From the NCBI GenBank assembly GCA_910579755.1, contig CAJTVB010000002.1, positions 124,001 through 188,000 of the forward strand: 64,000 nucleotides of DNA, written 5' to 3'. The position numbers were made by a program, and so were the translations under genes. Shown here in pieces: positions 1 to 7,665 of this stretch. The notes under the pieces were generated by a model. That model saw nothing but the letters and a program-made list of their open reading frames with translations. It was not told the DNA's origin and did no database searches. Source of the stretch: an uncultured Acetatifactor sp. (GTDB lineage: Bacteria > Bacillota > Clostridia > Lachnospirales > Lachnospiraceae). Position 1 is the first letter of the stretch; every line of letters begins with the position of its first letter.

Positions 1-40
1 TCTGTGACCCAAGGTTGTCAAATTCTTCATCACGCATCAT
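1..40 (-). CDS. 5' end of an unidentified leftward gene (partial)
   Basis: On the minus strand a GGAGGG ribosome site is followed by two consecutive ATG codons and an open frame reading MMRDEEFDNLGSQ, which runs off the left edge of the window. Only 13 codons are present, so no family can be assigned. The spacing of the ribosome site is right for either ATG. The 190 bp between this start and the end of the MATE gene are very AT-rich and contain a 14-bp palindrome (ACAAAATATTTTGT, 166-179), which may be part of this gene's control region. Confidence 0.5.
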   Translation of the reverse strand, partial: MMRDEEFDNLGSQ

Positions 41-234
41 TCTACCCTCCAATAGGCATTTATCCTATAAAAAACAGTATATAATAAATTTGGCAGAATT
101 TAAACTTACTTTTTTGAAAAAATGAATTGTATTAATATAAAAAAGGGTTATTTTGCATACTTTCAACAAAATATTTTGTAAAAATTTAGAAATTTAAGGT
201 TCCTTGAACATTATATTTTTTTCAGACAAATGCT

Positions 235-1584
235 TCAAATCACAGAGGTATGTTCAAACCCTTTCATCCATTTACCTGTGCGGTATCGGGCGTAGGAAAT
301 AGCCCAGTTTGCGAACCAGCCCACAGGAATGGAACACCAGACCATGGAGATGCCGAATATGGGAGCCAGAGCCATGGATACCGTAACCCGGATAAAAAGG
401 TTTACCAGGTTGGCCACCGTAAACAGCTTCATGTCGCCGGCTCCCCGCAAAAGCCCGTCTACGGCCATCTTGAAGCCGATGAGGCAGAAAAACCACCCCA
501 TAAAGGTCAGATAGTCGCATCCTGTGGATACGGCATCAGGAGTGCCGTCGCTTCCCAGAAAGAGGGAGATCAAAGGGCGTGAAAAGCATTCCAGTGCAAG
601 GCAGATCAGTACGGAGAAGAAAATCACCATTTTATTGGCGGCATGATACCCTTCCACCACCCGTTTTTCCTGCCGGGCGCCTATGTTCTGCGCCGCGAAG
701 GAGGAGATGGCGTTGCCGATTCCCGCCATGGGGACCACGCAGATGGACTCGATCCGCATGCCGGCGGAGAAGCCTGCCAGGGCCTGGGAGCCAAAACCGT
801 TTACCACAGACTGGACCAGCATCATGCCTATGGACACGATGGACTGCTGGAGAATGGAGGGCAGAGCAATCCGGGTCATGTCGCACATTTCTCCAAAAGA
901 AAAGAGACTTGTGGGGCCGCAGCTTAAATTTTTCAGGACCAGAAGGAATACGACAAAGGACAGAAGAGCAGAAAGCCCCTGGGCGATCAGGGTGGCCCAG
1001 GCGGCTCCCGCCACACCCAGACCAAATCGCCCCACCATTACCAGATCCAGGGCAATGTTAAACAGTGAGGAAAAGATCAGGAAGCAGAGAGGGATCCTGG
1101 ACTTTCCCAGTGCATTAAACATAGAAGAAATCACATTATACATAAACAGAAAAGGAAGTCCCAAAAAGTAGATGCGCAGATAATCTGTGGCCATGTCCAG
1201 CACATCGGAAGGGGTTTTCAAAGCAATCATAATGTGCCGGCCAAAAAACAGGCCGAAAAGGGCCAGCAGAAGACTCACAGCCAGAAAGGCGATAAAGGCA
1301 GTGGATACGGCCAGCTTCATTTTGCTGTATTCCTTTGCACCAAAATAGCGGCTGACAATGACGGAGGCTCCAATACCGCCGCCGATAGCCACACAGATAA
1401 AAATATTAGTCAATGAATAGGAGGCGCCCACTGCGGCCAGTGCCGGTTCGCCCACCATCCGCCCCACGATGGCCGAGTCCGCCATGGTATAAGTCTGCTG
1501 AAACAAATTCCCCACAATCATGGGCAGGGCAAAAAGTATCAGGGCATTCAGAGGCTTTTTCTGTATCAGATAATCGTTATTCAA
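235..1584 (-). CDS. MATE family efflux transporter
   Basis: Multidrug and toxin extrusion-type transporter, expected to export drugs or metabolites in exchange for Na+ or H+. About 449 residues with 12 predicted membrane segments, the usual MATE length. Family features include the N-terminal PMIVGNLFQQTYTMADSAIVG segment with its conserved Asp/Ser, and the matching half-repeat starting near PSILQQSIVSIGMMLVQS. The start was placed at TTG 1584 because a GGGAGGG ribosome site lies about 8 bases upstream; an upstream ATG (1611) is in frame but would put this site inside the gene. It is divergent from truA. Substrate unknown. Confidence 0.9.
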   Translation of the reverse strand: MNNDYLIQKKPLNALILFALPMIVGNLFQQTYTMADSAIVGRMVGEPALAAVGASYSLTNIFICVAIGGGIGASVIVSRYFGAKEYSKMKLAVSTAFIAFLAVSLLLALFGLFFGRHIMIALKTPSDVLDMATDYLRIYFLGLPFLFMYNVISSMFNALGKSRIPLCFLIFSSLFNIALDLVMVGRFGLGVAGAAWATLIAQGLSALLSFVVFLLVLKNLSCGPTSLFSFGEMCDMTRIALPSILQQSIVSIGMMLVQSVVNGFGSQALAGFSAGMRIESICVVPMAGIGNAISSFAAQNIGARQEKRVVEGYHAANKMVIFFSVLICLALECFSRPLISLFLGSDGTPDAVSTGCDYLTFMGWFFCLIGFKMAVDGLLRGAGDMKLFTVANLVNLFIRVTVSMALAPIFGISMVWCSIPVGWFANWAISYARYRTGKWMKGFEHTSVI

Positions 1585-1631
1585 AGCGGTCACCCTCCCA
1601 GTTGCAATCATACCCTATCTATAATATAATA

Positions 1632-1771
1632 GCCGCAGAGGAAAAGCAAGCGGCTGCGCCAGCAGACATTTGCTTTTCCTGCGGCATTAGCGAGAAAGCG
1701 TCCGGCACAAGCCGGACAGGAAGCGCGTCAGCGCGGGCTTTCGAGCGGGAAGAAGGACTCCCGAGTTTTTT
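1632..1771 (+). promoter_or_regulatory. Structured leader upstream of truA
   Basis: The region between the MATE start and truA folds into several nested inverted repeats. GCCGCA-GA-GGAAAAGCAA (1632-1649) is complementary to TTGCTTTTCC-TGCGGC (1670-1685). GTCCGGC/GCCGGAC and a CGCG(TCA)GCGCG element follow, nested inside an imperfect AGCGAGAAAGC/GCTTTCGAGC pair. A short terminator-like hairpin lies just before the ribosome site. The first arm could equally serve the divergent MATE transcript. No known leader class was recognised. Confidence 0.4.
1746..1771 (+). terminator. Terminator-like hairpin in the truA leader
   Basis: CGGGA (1746-1750) pairs with TCCCG (1759-1763) around an 8-base loop. 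A six-T run follows at 1766-1771, and the TGGAGG ribosome site of truA begins three bases later. The stem is only 5 bp, so it is a weak terminator or possible attenuator. Confidence 0.35.
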
Positions 1772-1783
1772 AATGGAGGCAAA

Positions 1784-2521
1784 ATGAAGAATTATAAGCT
1801 GATAATAGAATATGACGGAAGCCGCTATTATGGCTGGCAGCGGCAGCCGGGGCACAACACGATTCAGGGCAAGGTGGAGAATATATTGTCCATCTTGTGC
1901 GGGAAAGAGATTGAGGTGATCGGAGCAGGAAGAACGGATGCGGGGGTTCATGCCAGGGGAATGGCAGCCAATGCTTTCATGGATACGCCCCTTTCCGCGG
2001 AGGAAATCCGGGATTATTTGAACCGTTATCTGCCGGATGATATTGCGGTCCGGGAGGTTCGGGAGGCTTCACCCAGGTTTCATGCCCGATATAATGCCAT
2101 CGGAAAGACCTACCGCTATACATGCTTTGACGGTCCGGTGAAGTCTGTTTTTGACAGAAAATATTATACGCCGCTGTGTGAAGCCCCGGATTTGGAACGA
2201 ATGCGTCGGGCGGCGCGGATTCTGGAGGGAGAGCATGATTTTCGGAATTTTTGTGTGAATCCCAGAATGAAAAAATCCACGGTGCGGCGCGTGGATCGGA
2301 TTGATATTGAAAGAGAGGGCGATTATCTTCTGTTTACTGTTCACGGCACGGGCTTTCTGCAGAACATGGTGCGGATCATGGTGGGCACTCTGCTGGAGGT
2401 GGGATTCGGCAGAATGGAGCCGGAGCAGGTCCGGGAGGCTCTGGAGGCCCGGGAGCGTCAGAAGGCAGGTCCCACAGCCCCCGCACAGGGGCTGTGCCTG
2501 CTTAGTGTGGATTACGACTGA
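1784..2521 (+). CDS. truA: tRNA pseudouridine synthase A
   Basis: Converts U38-U40 of the tRNA anticodon arm to pseudouridine. It has 245 residues, the standard TruA length. The catalytic motif GAGRTDAGVHARG (about residues 46-58) contains the nucleophilic Asp. Other TruA hallmarks are YDGSRYYGWQRQ near the N terminus, the NAIGKTYRYTCFD segment and the C-terminal GTGFLQNMVRIMVGTL motif. The start ATG is preceded by TGGAGG at good spacing. It is convergent with the ABC-F gene and the two 3' ends overlap by 10 bp. A structured leader lies upstream. Confidence 0.97.
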   Translation: MKNYKLIIEYDGSRYYGWQRQPGHNTIQGKVENILSILCGKEIEVIGAGRTDAGVHARGMAANAFMDTPLSAEEIRDYLNRYLPDDIAVREVREASPRFHARYNAIGKTYRYTCFDGPVKSVFDRKYYTPLCEAPDLERMRRAARILEGEHDFRNFCVNPRMKKSTVRRVDRIDIEREGDYLLFTVHGTGFLQNMVRIMVGTLLEVGFGRMEPEQVREALEARERQKAGPTAPAQGLCLLSVDYD

Positions 2522-4539
2522 AATGACTCCAGCTCTTCCAGTTCCTTTTCCGTTTCCATCATGCGCTCCAGAAGAGTTTCCTGAGTGTGCTCTTCCTTGT
2601 CCAGCTGAGCCTGCAGCTCCATGAGTTTTTCATAGTCTGTGCCCAGGGAAGGATCCATCAGCTGAAGCTTCAGCTCGTCTGCGTGCTGTTCGCTGACAGA
2701 CAGCTGCTCTTCATATTTTTCCAGCTGTTTTTGCAGCCGGGACTTTACTTTTCCCGGGTTGTAGTAAGTTTTTCCGTCGAAGATATTGGCCAGGGTAGGA
2801 GCCTGGCGGGAAGAGGCTTTCCCGGAAGGAAGGCCTGAGGCGTCTGCGGATTTCCTGGCGTCGGAAGAGCCTTTCCCAAAGGAGGCCTGCGGCGTGGTAT
2901 TTCCGCCCTTTCCGGCAGCAGATCGCTTGCTCTTTTCCAGCAGATAGTCCTCGTAGGAGCATGGATATTGCACCACCTGGTCTCCCTCAAACTCCAGGAT
3001 TCCGGTGGCAGTCTGGCGGATAAAGTACCGGTCATGGGACACGAAGAGCACCGTGCCGGAAAAGGAGGCCAGCATATGCTCCAGGGCCTCCTTGCCCACG
3101 ATGTCCATGTGGTTGGTAGGCTCGTCCAGAATGAGAAGGTTGGGCCTGGTCTGGAACATTTTGCAGAGGGACAGGCGCACCTTTTCGCCGCCGGAAAGCT
3201 GGCCCATCTTCTTTTCCACCTCCTCCTGGGAGAACAGAAAGCTGCCCAGGGCGCTGCGCACCTGTTCCCTCAGCAGAGAAGGATATTCCTCCCAGAAATT
3301 CTCCAGAACGGTCTGCTCCGGGTCCGCATCGTCCTTCACGGCTCGCTGCTGATCAAAATACCCCCATTCTACATTGGTTCCAAAGGAAAAGCTTCCGCCC
3401 AGAGGCTTTAGAATTCCCACAAGAGTTTTCAGCAGGGTGGATTTTCCGATACCGTTTTCACCGATGATGGCCAGCCGGTCACTCTTCCGCAGGCTGAAGG
3501 ATACCTGGCAGAGCTCTTTGTCATAACCGATGCTCAGCTTTTTGGCGGTGATCACGTCGGTATAGCTTTCGATCCGGGGCTCAAACAGGGCACGGAAGGC
3601 CCGGGTGTCAAAGCGTCTGGGCTTTTCGATTTTTACCATGTGCTCGATGACCATGCGCTTGGAGCGGGTTGCGGCCACCTTGGAAGGGGTGTTTTTCCAT
3701 TTCTCGATCCACTCCGTCAGACGCTGGATTTCTTTCTGCTGTTCCTCGTAATCCTTTTCCTGCTTGATCAGGTTTTCCTCCTTCTGCTTCATGAAGGCGG
3801 AATAATTTCCCGGATAGCGTTTGATTCGGTGATATTCTATTTCGTAGGTCACGTCGATGACCCGGTCCAGAAACATGCGGTCATGAGACACAATAACAAC
3901 GGCCCGGTCATAGCTCTTCAAATAATCCTCCAGCCATTCTATGGTGGGCAGATCCAGATGATTGGTAGGCTCATCCAGCAGCATAATATCGGGGCGGCTT
4001 AAGAGCAGCTTGATAAACGCCACCTTGGTCTGCTGGCCGCCGGAAAAGCTTCCGATGGGGCGCTGCAGATCCTCCAGGGCGAAGCCAAAACGCTGAAACA
4101 TGATCTCCATGTCCTGACGCCAAGTGTAGCCTCTGAGGGCTTCCATCTGCTTTTGAAGATGGTCATATTCACTTAAAAGGCTTCGGGATCCATCGGATTT
4201 CATCTGCTCCTCTATTTCCTTCATCCGTTTCTCACAGGCGAAAATAGATGCAAAGGTCTTTTTGATCTCGTCCTCTACGCTTACAGAACCGTCCGCAAAG
4301 CTGATCTGGCGCAGGAATCCAATGTGCTGTTTTCCTGCCATGGAGATGCCGCATTCCTCATCGCTGTCCAGATTGCTCATATGAATATCCCCTGTGATGA
4401 GCTTCAGGAGAGTGGTCTTGCCGCAGCCGTTCCGGCCTACAACGGCAATTTTTTCATTGTCGTGGATCTCAAAATTTAAATCTTCCAGTATAGTGTCCGC
4501 GCCATATTGCACCAGCGCGTGCCTGATCTGATATCTCAT
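2512..4539 (-). CDS. ABC-F family ATPase (ribosome-associated)
   Basis: Soluble protein with two ABC ATPase domains and no membrane segments; ABC-F proteins act on the ribosome, as translation factors or as antibiotic-protection factors. The first domain has Walker A GRNGCGKTT (residues ~35-43), signature SGGQQTK and Walker B LLDEPTNHLD. The second has GENGIGKST (~360), LSGGEKVRLSL and LILDEPTNHMD. The inter-domain linker is rich in charged helix. A low-complexity Ser/Gly/Lys stretch and a C-terminal coiled coil (about 590-675) resemble the YdiF/Uup type. Its 5' region carries a promoter, leader peptide and attenuator, an arrangement typical of antibiotic-inducible ABC-F genes. Protein sequence alone does not decide between resistance and housekeeping roles. 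Confidence 0.9.
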   Translation of the reverse strand: MRYQIRHALVQYGADTILEDLNFEIHDNEKIAVVGRNGCGKTTLLKLITGDIHMSNLDSDEECGISMAGKQHIGFLRQISFADGSVSVEDEIKKTFASIFACEKRMKEIEEQMKSDGSRSLLSEYDHLQKQMEALRGYTWRQDMEIMFQRFGFALEDLQRPIGSFSGGQQTKVAFIKLLLSRPDIMLLDEPTNHLDLPTIEWLEDYLKSYDRAVVIVSHDRMFLDRVIDVTYEIEYHRIKRYPGNYSAFMKQKEENLIKQEKDYEEQQKEIQRLTEWIEKWKNTPSKVAATRSKRMVIEHMVKIEKPRRFDTRAFRALFEPRIESYTDVITAKKLSIGYDKELCQVSFSLRKSDRLAIIGENGIGKSTLLKTLVGILKPLGGSFSFGTNVEWGYFDQQRAVKDDADPEQTVLENFWEEYPSLLREQVRSALGSFLFSQEEVEKKMGQLSGGEKVRLSLCKMFQTRPNLLILDEPTNHMDIVGKEALEHMLASFSGTVLFVSHDRYFIRQTATGILEFEGDQVVQYPCSYEDYLLEKSKRSAAGKGGNTTPQASFGKGSSDARKSADASGLPSGKASSRQAPTLANIFDGKTYYNPGKVKSRLQKQLEKYEEQLSVSEQHADELKLQLMDPSLGTDYEKLMELQAQLDKEEHTQETLLERMMETEKELEELESFQS

Positions 4540-4615
4540 AATGCTTCCTTTCTCAAAATGCTGTACTCGAACTTCCGAATATGCCGAAGCGGCGTTAAAA
4601 GTAATTGATCCAGTG

Positions 4616-4649
4616 AAAAACGGGCCGCGGCAGAATCAGCCGGGCCCGT
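4616..4649 (-). terminator. Attenuator terminator before the ABC-F gene
   Basis: Read on the minus strand, ACGGGCC-CGGC, a 7-base loop and GCCG-C-GGCCCGT form a GC-rich hairpin, followed at once by a five-T run. It lies about 80 nt upstream of the ABC-F start and downstream of a leader peptide. The 3' arm overlaps the downstream copy of a 13-bp inverted repeat (4624-4636), so it can form two mutually exclusive structures. It could also simply end transcripts from the ECF gene. Confidence 0.75.
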
Positions 4650-4710
4650 CTGAAAAATCGGATTAATGTAAGCTTTTATTATAAAATACTTCTACGCATT
4701 CTGCCGCGGC
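4624..4710 (-). promoter_or_regulatory. Antiterminator inverted repeat (13-bp arms)
   Basis: GCCGCGGCAGAAT at 4624-4636 and its exact reverse complement at 4698-4710 can pair in the minus-strand RNA. The upstream RNA arm lies inside the leader peptide codons and the downstream arm overlaps the terminator stem. Pairing of the two would prevent terminator formation, the arrangement expected of an attenuator switch. Confidence 0.65.
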
Positions 4711-4749
4711 GTTTCTATATGCTGTTACCGTATTCTGATTGTAAAACAT
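4663..4749 (-). CDS. Leader peptide of the ABC-F attenuator (28 aa)
   Basis: A 28-codon frame beginning MFYNQNTVTAYRN and ending in NKSLH with a TAA stop. A GTGAGG ribosome site lies about 9 bases upstream of the ATG. Its codons 14-18 (A-A-A-E-C) contain the upstream arm (4698-4710) of a 13-bp repeat complementary to 4624-4636 in the terminator. A ribosome stalled on this peptide would therefore change which hairpin forms. The peptide has no recognised homologue. The call rests on start, ribosome site, stop and position. Confidence 0.65.
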   Translation of the reverse strand: MFYNQNTVTAYRNAAAECVEVFYNKSLH

Positions 4750-4792
4750 TACGGTAGTCCTCACTTTCAACATGATTTTAAATGACATGTTG

Positions 4793-4821
4793 ATGATAGC
4801 ATAGGAAGAAAGGATATGCAA
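4793..4821 (-). promoter_or_regulatory. Promoter of the ABC-F leader transcript
   Basis: On the minus strand, TTGCAT (4816-4821), a 17-base spacer and TATCAT (4793-4798). It lies just after the stop codon of the ECF gene. The transcript would start near 4786 and begin with a CAACATG...CATGTTG hairpin, followed by the leader peptide ribosome site. Confidence 0.6.
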
Positions 4822-4836
4822 CATAAAAATGCGATA

Positions 4837-5397
4837 TTAGTTCTGTGCCAGCATTCTGGAGATGGCTGGCCGAATGGCCATGCTTAAGGGTACGGCTACC
4901 ACCACGGCAATAATGCCGTTGGCCAGGGAGACCACGCCTTTTTCTCCGATAGACACTAAAACACCGGCCAGGGGAAGCTGGAGAAATATATAGGATTCAA
5001 AAAAGTTTTTGGCCAGGTAAAGGATCACATAGGTGAGGGCGCCTGCTGTGCCTGCCAGAGCGCTGAAGAGGATAACTTTTCCTTTTCCCTTCCACTTTTG
5101 GTACAGAATACCGCAGACCCAGGCCATCAGGAACTTAAACACAAAGGTGAATGGTGCGGAAGCGATATAGGCTGGATTTGTCAGGTCAAAAAAGACAGAA
5201 CCGATGCCGGCGGCCAGACCGCCCCACAGGGGACCCAGCAGAAGGCCGCTGAGCAGACACATAACGTTTCCCATGTGAATACGGGTATTCCCGATCACCG
5301 TAGGAATCGGAATCTGCAAAAATGCAGAGGTCACATAGACCATTGCGGCCATGAGGCCTACCAGGGTGATTTCGCGGACAGATATTTTTTTCTTCAT
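4837..5397 (-). CDS. ECF transporter S component
   Basis: Integral membrane substrate-binding subunit of an energy-coupling factor vitamin/micronutrient importer. It has 186 residues with five to six membrane segments, the normal S-component size. The N-terminal GLMAAMVYV stretch fits the helix that contacts the shared EcfT subunit. Segments such as RIHMGNVMCLLSGLLLGP and GGLAAGIGSVFFDLTNP are typical of the PF07155-type S components. No EcfA or EcfT gene is adjacent, so it probably uses a shared module encoded elsewhere (group II). Substrate cannot be read from sequence. A structured leader precedes it and GGAGG sits about 10 bases before ATG 5397. Confidence 0.85.
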   Translation of the reverse strand: MKKKISVREITLVGLMAAMVYVTSAFLQIPIPTVIGNTRIHMGNVMCLLSGLLLGPLWGGLAAGIGSVFFDLTNPAYIASAPFTFVFKFLMAWVCGILYQKWKGKGKVILFSALAGTAGALTYVILYLAKNFFESYIFLQLPLAGVLVSIGEKGVVSLANGIIAVVVAVPLSMAIRPAISRMLAQN

Positions 5398-5540
5398 AAT
5401 ACAGAACCTCCATTCTTGCCTGGACTTTTCCGGGAGTAAAAATGCGGAACACCCAGGCGGCTTTGTTTGCCCCGGACGGCCTTTTGGGATGATCCCGGGC
5501 TGCCGGGGAACTTAGGTTAGTATATGAAAGAACTGCCATG
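5398..5540 (-). promoter_or_regulatory. Structured 5' leader of the ECF gene (candidate riboswitch)
   Basis: On the minus strand this leader forms a CCCCGG/CCGGGG hairpin (arms 5503-5508 and 5470-5475), then a GCCTGG/CCAGGC stem (5453-5458 with 5418-5423) with a nested TTCCG/CGGAA stem. An AACCT segment (5514-5518) can pair with AGGTT of the ribosome site (5405-5409). This resembles a ribosome-site-masking switch, and S-component genes are often riboswitch-controlled. It did not match the TPP, cobalamin, THF or preQ1-I/II consensus as remembered. The ligand is unknown. Confidence 0.45.
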
Positions 5541-5578
5541 ACGGAAAGTGCCAGAATAGATATTTTTTACCAGACCAG

Positions 5579-6232
5579 TTATGCCTTCTTTTTTCGGGAG
5601 CGGAAATCGTCCTCGATCTCTTTTTTCCAGTCTGCCTGCAGAGGAGCCGAGCAGCGGACACAGCTGATGGCCTGTCCCAGCACTTCAAAGTTCAGCCGGG
5701 TGCCCTGGTGGTCGCTGCGGTAATTGACTGCCCGGTCCTCCCGGATTCCAAACTGCCGTGCCGTTTCCACCGCGTCGATATTTGCTCCCAGAAAGAGAAA
5801 TTCCCAGCCGTATCGGGATTTTTGCCGTTCCACCAGCTTCCGGACATCGGAACCGGTGTATCTGCGGCTGGCATTTTCCATGCCGTCGGTGGTGATGACA
5901 AATAGGGTATGCTCCGGAATATCCTCCCGCCTGGCGTATTTGTGGATGTTGGCGATATGGCGGATGGCGTCTCCCAGGGCATCCAAAAGCGCGGTACAGC
6001 CACGAACGCAGTAATCCTCCTCCGTCATGGGGCGGACCCGGCGGATATCGATCCTGTCGTGGATGACCTTGCTTTCGTGGTCGAACAAAACAGTGGAGAC
6101 CAGCGCCTCCCCTTCTGCATTTTTTTGTTTTTCAATCATGGAATTGAAGCCGCCGATGGTATCGGCCTCCAGGCCGCACATGGACCCGCTGCGGTCAAGG
6201 ATAAAAACCAGTTCTGTGAGATTTTTTTTCAT
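5579..6232 (-). CDS. von Willebrand factor A domain protein
   Basis: Soluble 217-residue protein that is almost entirely one vWA domain. The metal-ion-dependent adhesion site is intact: DRSGS at residues 13-17, the Thr of GCTALLDAL, and the Asp of VITTDGMENAS. Such stand-alone bacterial vWA proteins act as Mg2+-dependent protein-binding modules, often with ATPases or in TerY-like stress systems. No signal peptide or membrane segment is seen. A GCAGGAGGGG ribosome site precedes ATG 6232. The macro-domain gene lies 127 bp upstream on the same strand, suggesting a functional pair. Confidence 0.85.
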   Translation of the reverse strand: MKKNLTELVFILDRSGSMCGLEADTIGGFNSMIEKQKNAEGEALVSTVLFDHESKVIHDRIDIRRVRPMTEEDYCVRGCTALLDALGDAIRHIANIHKYARREDIPEHTLFVITTDGMENASRRYTGSDVRKLVERQKSRYGWEFLFLGANIDAVETARQFGIREDRAVNYRSDHQGTRLNFEVLGQAISCVRCSAPLQADWKKEIEDDFRSRKKKA

Positions 6233-6359
6233 ATGAATGCCCCTCCTGCTTTTGAGCTTTTCTATTCACATCAGTGAACGGATAATTGATAATCTAATGA
6301 TACAGGAGGGGCATGCAGATATGGTCGCCCGGCATGCGACATTTTCAGGGCAGATACGG

Positions 6360-7463
6360 TTAGCCCAGCAGGCTCTGGTCAAAGGCAAACAGGGCTTCGT
6401 TGATTTCGTGGATATTGTAATTTCCTCTGCGAATGAAAAATTCTACAATAATATCAAATTTGCTGGAGCGGGACAGGGCGAAGCCTGCCTTTCTGAGCAT
6501 ATCCGCAGTTTCATCCGGCGAAAGCTCCAGAGCGATGGCAAAGGCCAGGACAGTGGGCTTGCTGGGCCGATAGAGTCTGTCGCCGCGGATTTTGGAAAAC
6601 AGCTTTCGATCTATATTGGCCCGTTTGTAGCACTGGGCGTCGGTCATATTTTTCTCATCGATCTTTCGCAGGAGCATTTCCGAAAAGCTTTCATCGAGCT
6701 GCTTAAGGGCGTCCTTCAGCTGGGACTCCACACCTGCGGAAGCCCATTGAGGTGCCGAAGGCTGAGAAACGGAGGGCTGAAAAGCCATTGGCCTGGAGCA
6801 TATGAGCGGGGCGTCCTCCTCGTACATCTGCATGGGAACCATACCCGCCTTTGGAGGGGAAACAGGGGGCTTTCGGTCAAAGGCTCTGGAGGAGCGCAGC
6901 TTCCGGGCAGTCTCCGCGAAGGCTTCCGGCTGTTCCTCCACATAGTGATCGCCGATATAGTCGGTGATGTCCGCAAACAGCTTTTCCCCGATCTGGTAGG
7001 CGGCCTTGTCAAAGATGACGATATAGACGGTCATATCATTTTCTGCCAGAAAGGCGCCTGCGGTGTCCACTGCGATCTGCAGAGCCTGATCCTTGGGATA
7101 GCCGTAGATCCCGGAGGAGATCAGGGGAAAGGCGATGGATTCACAGCCCGCTTCCCTGGCCAGAGCCAGAGAGGTGCGGTAGCAGGATATAAGAAGCTCT
7201 CGTTCGCCGCAGTTTCCTCCGTTCCATTTAGGTCCTACGGCGTGGATCACATATTTGCAGGGCAGCTTCCCTGCGCCGGTTATTTTTGCGCTTCCGGTCC
7301 GACAGCCGTTCAGCCGTCTGCATTCTTCCAAAAGCTTTGGTCCTGCGGCCCGGTGGATGCAGCCGTCCACGCCGCCTCCGCCCAGAAGGGAGCTGTTTGC
7401 GGCGTTGACTATGGCATCCACTTTCATTTTTGTGATATCGTTTCTGACAATCATAAGCGGCAT
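6360..7463 (-). CDS. Macro domain protein with C-terminal HTH-like domain
   Basis: The N-terminal ~170 residues are a macro domain of the ADP-ribose/O-acetyl-ADP-ribose deacetylase type: VDAIVNAANSSLLGGGGVDG, the HAVGPKW segment and PLISSGIYGYP. A Pro/Ser-rich linker (about 180-240) leads to a C-terminal helical region. Its segment YKRANIDRKLFSKIRGDRL followed by KPTVLAFAIALELSPDE resembles an XRE-type helix-turn-helix. Function could be ADP-ribose hydrolysis or sensing combined with DNA or protein binding. ATG 7463 was chosen because GGAGGTGG sits 6 bases upstream; a longer frame reaches 7586. It lies upstream of the vWA gene on the same strand. Confidence 0.82.
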   Translation of the reverse strand: MPLMIVRNDITKMKVDAIVNAANSSLLGGGGVDGCIHRAAGPKLLEECRRLNGCRTGSAKITGAGKLPCKYVIHAVGPKWNGGNCGERELLISCYRTSLALAREAGCESIAFPLISSGIYGYPKDQALQIAVDTAGAFLAENDMTVYIVIFDKAAYQIGEKLFADITDYIGDHYVEEQPEAFAETARKLRSSRAFDRKPPVSPPKAGMVPMQMYEEDAPLICSRPMAFQPSVSQPSAPQWASAGVESQLKDALKQLDESFSEMLLRKIDEKNMTDAQCYKRANIDRKLFSKIRGDRLYRPSKPTVLAFAIALELSPDETADMLRKAGFALSRSSKFDIIVEFFIRRGNYNIHEINEALFAFDQSLLG

Positions 7464-7665
7464 GGAAATCCACCTCCATTTTTCGGAATCATTCAGGCCG
7501 CGGTTTTTTATGGAGCCGCGGCGTAAAAGCAACGATAAAATCCGATAGTATAAATACAGTATAGCCCGGGCCGGCAGTTTGCGCAAGATTTACTTGCCTG
7601 GAACACTGATGGTGGAGTATAGTGTTTTTGCACGGGTTTTGTGCCGGATTGGAGGCAATTGCTGA

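Noticed and set aside
5398..5540. ZTP (pfl) riboswitch before the ECF gene
   Set aside because: A CCGCCTGGG segment resembles its 3' conserved block, but the 5' CTGGCGAA-type part is missing and the segment is explained by its own CCAGGC stem.
6237..7526. Plus-strand open frame of 429 codons
   Set aside because: Antisense to the macro-domain gene, which carries clear family motifs.
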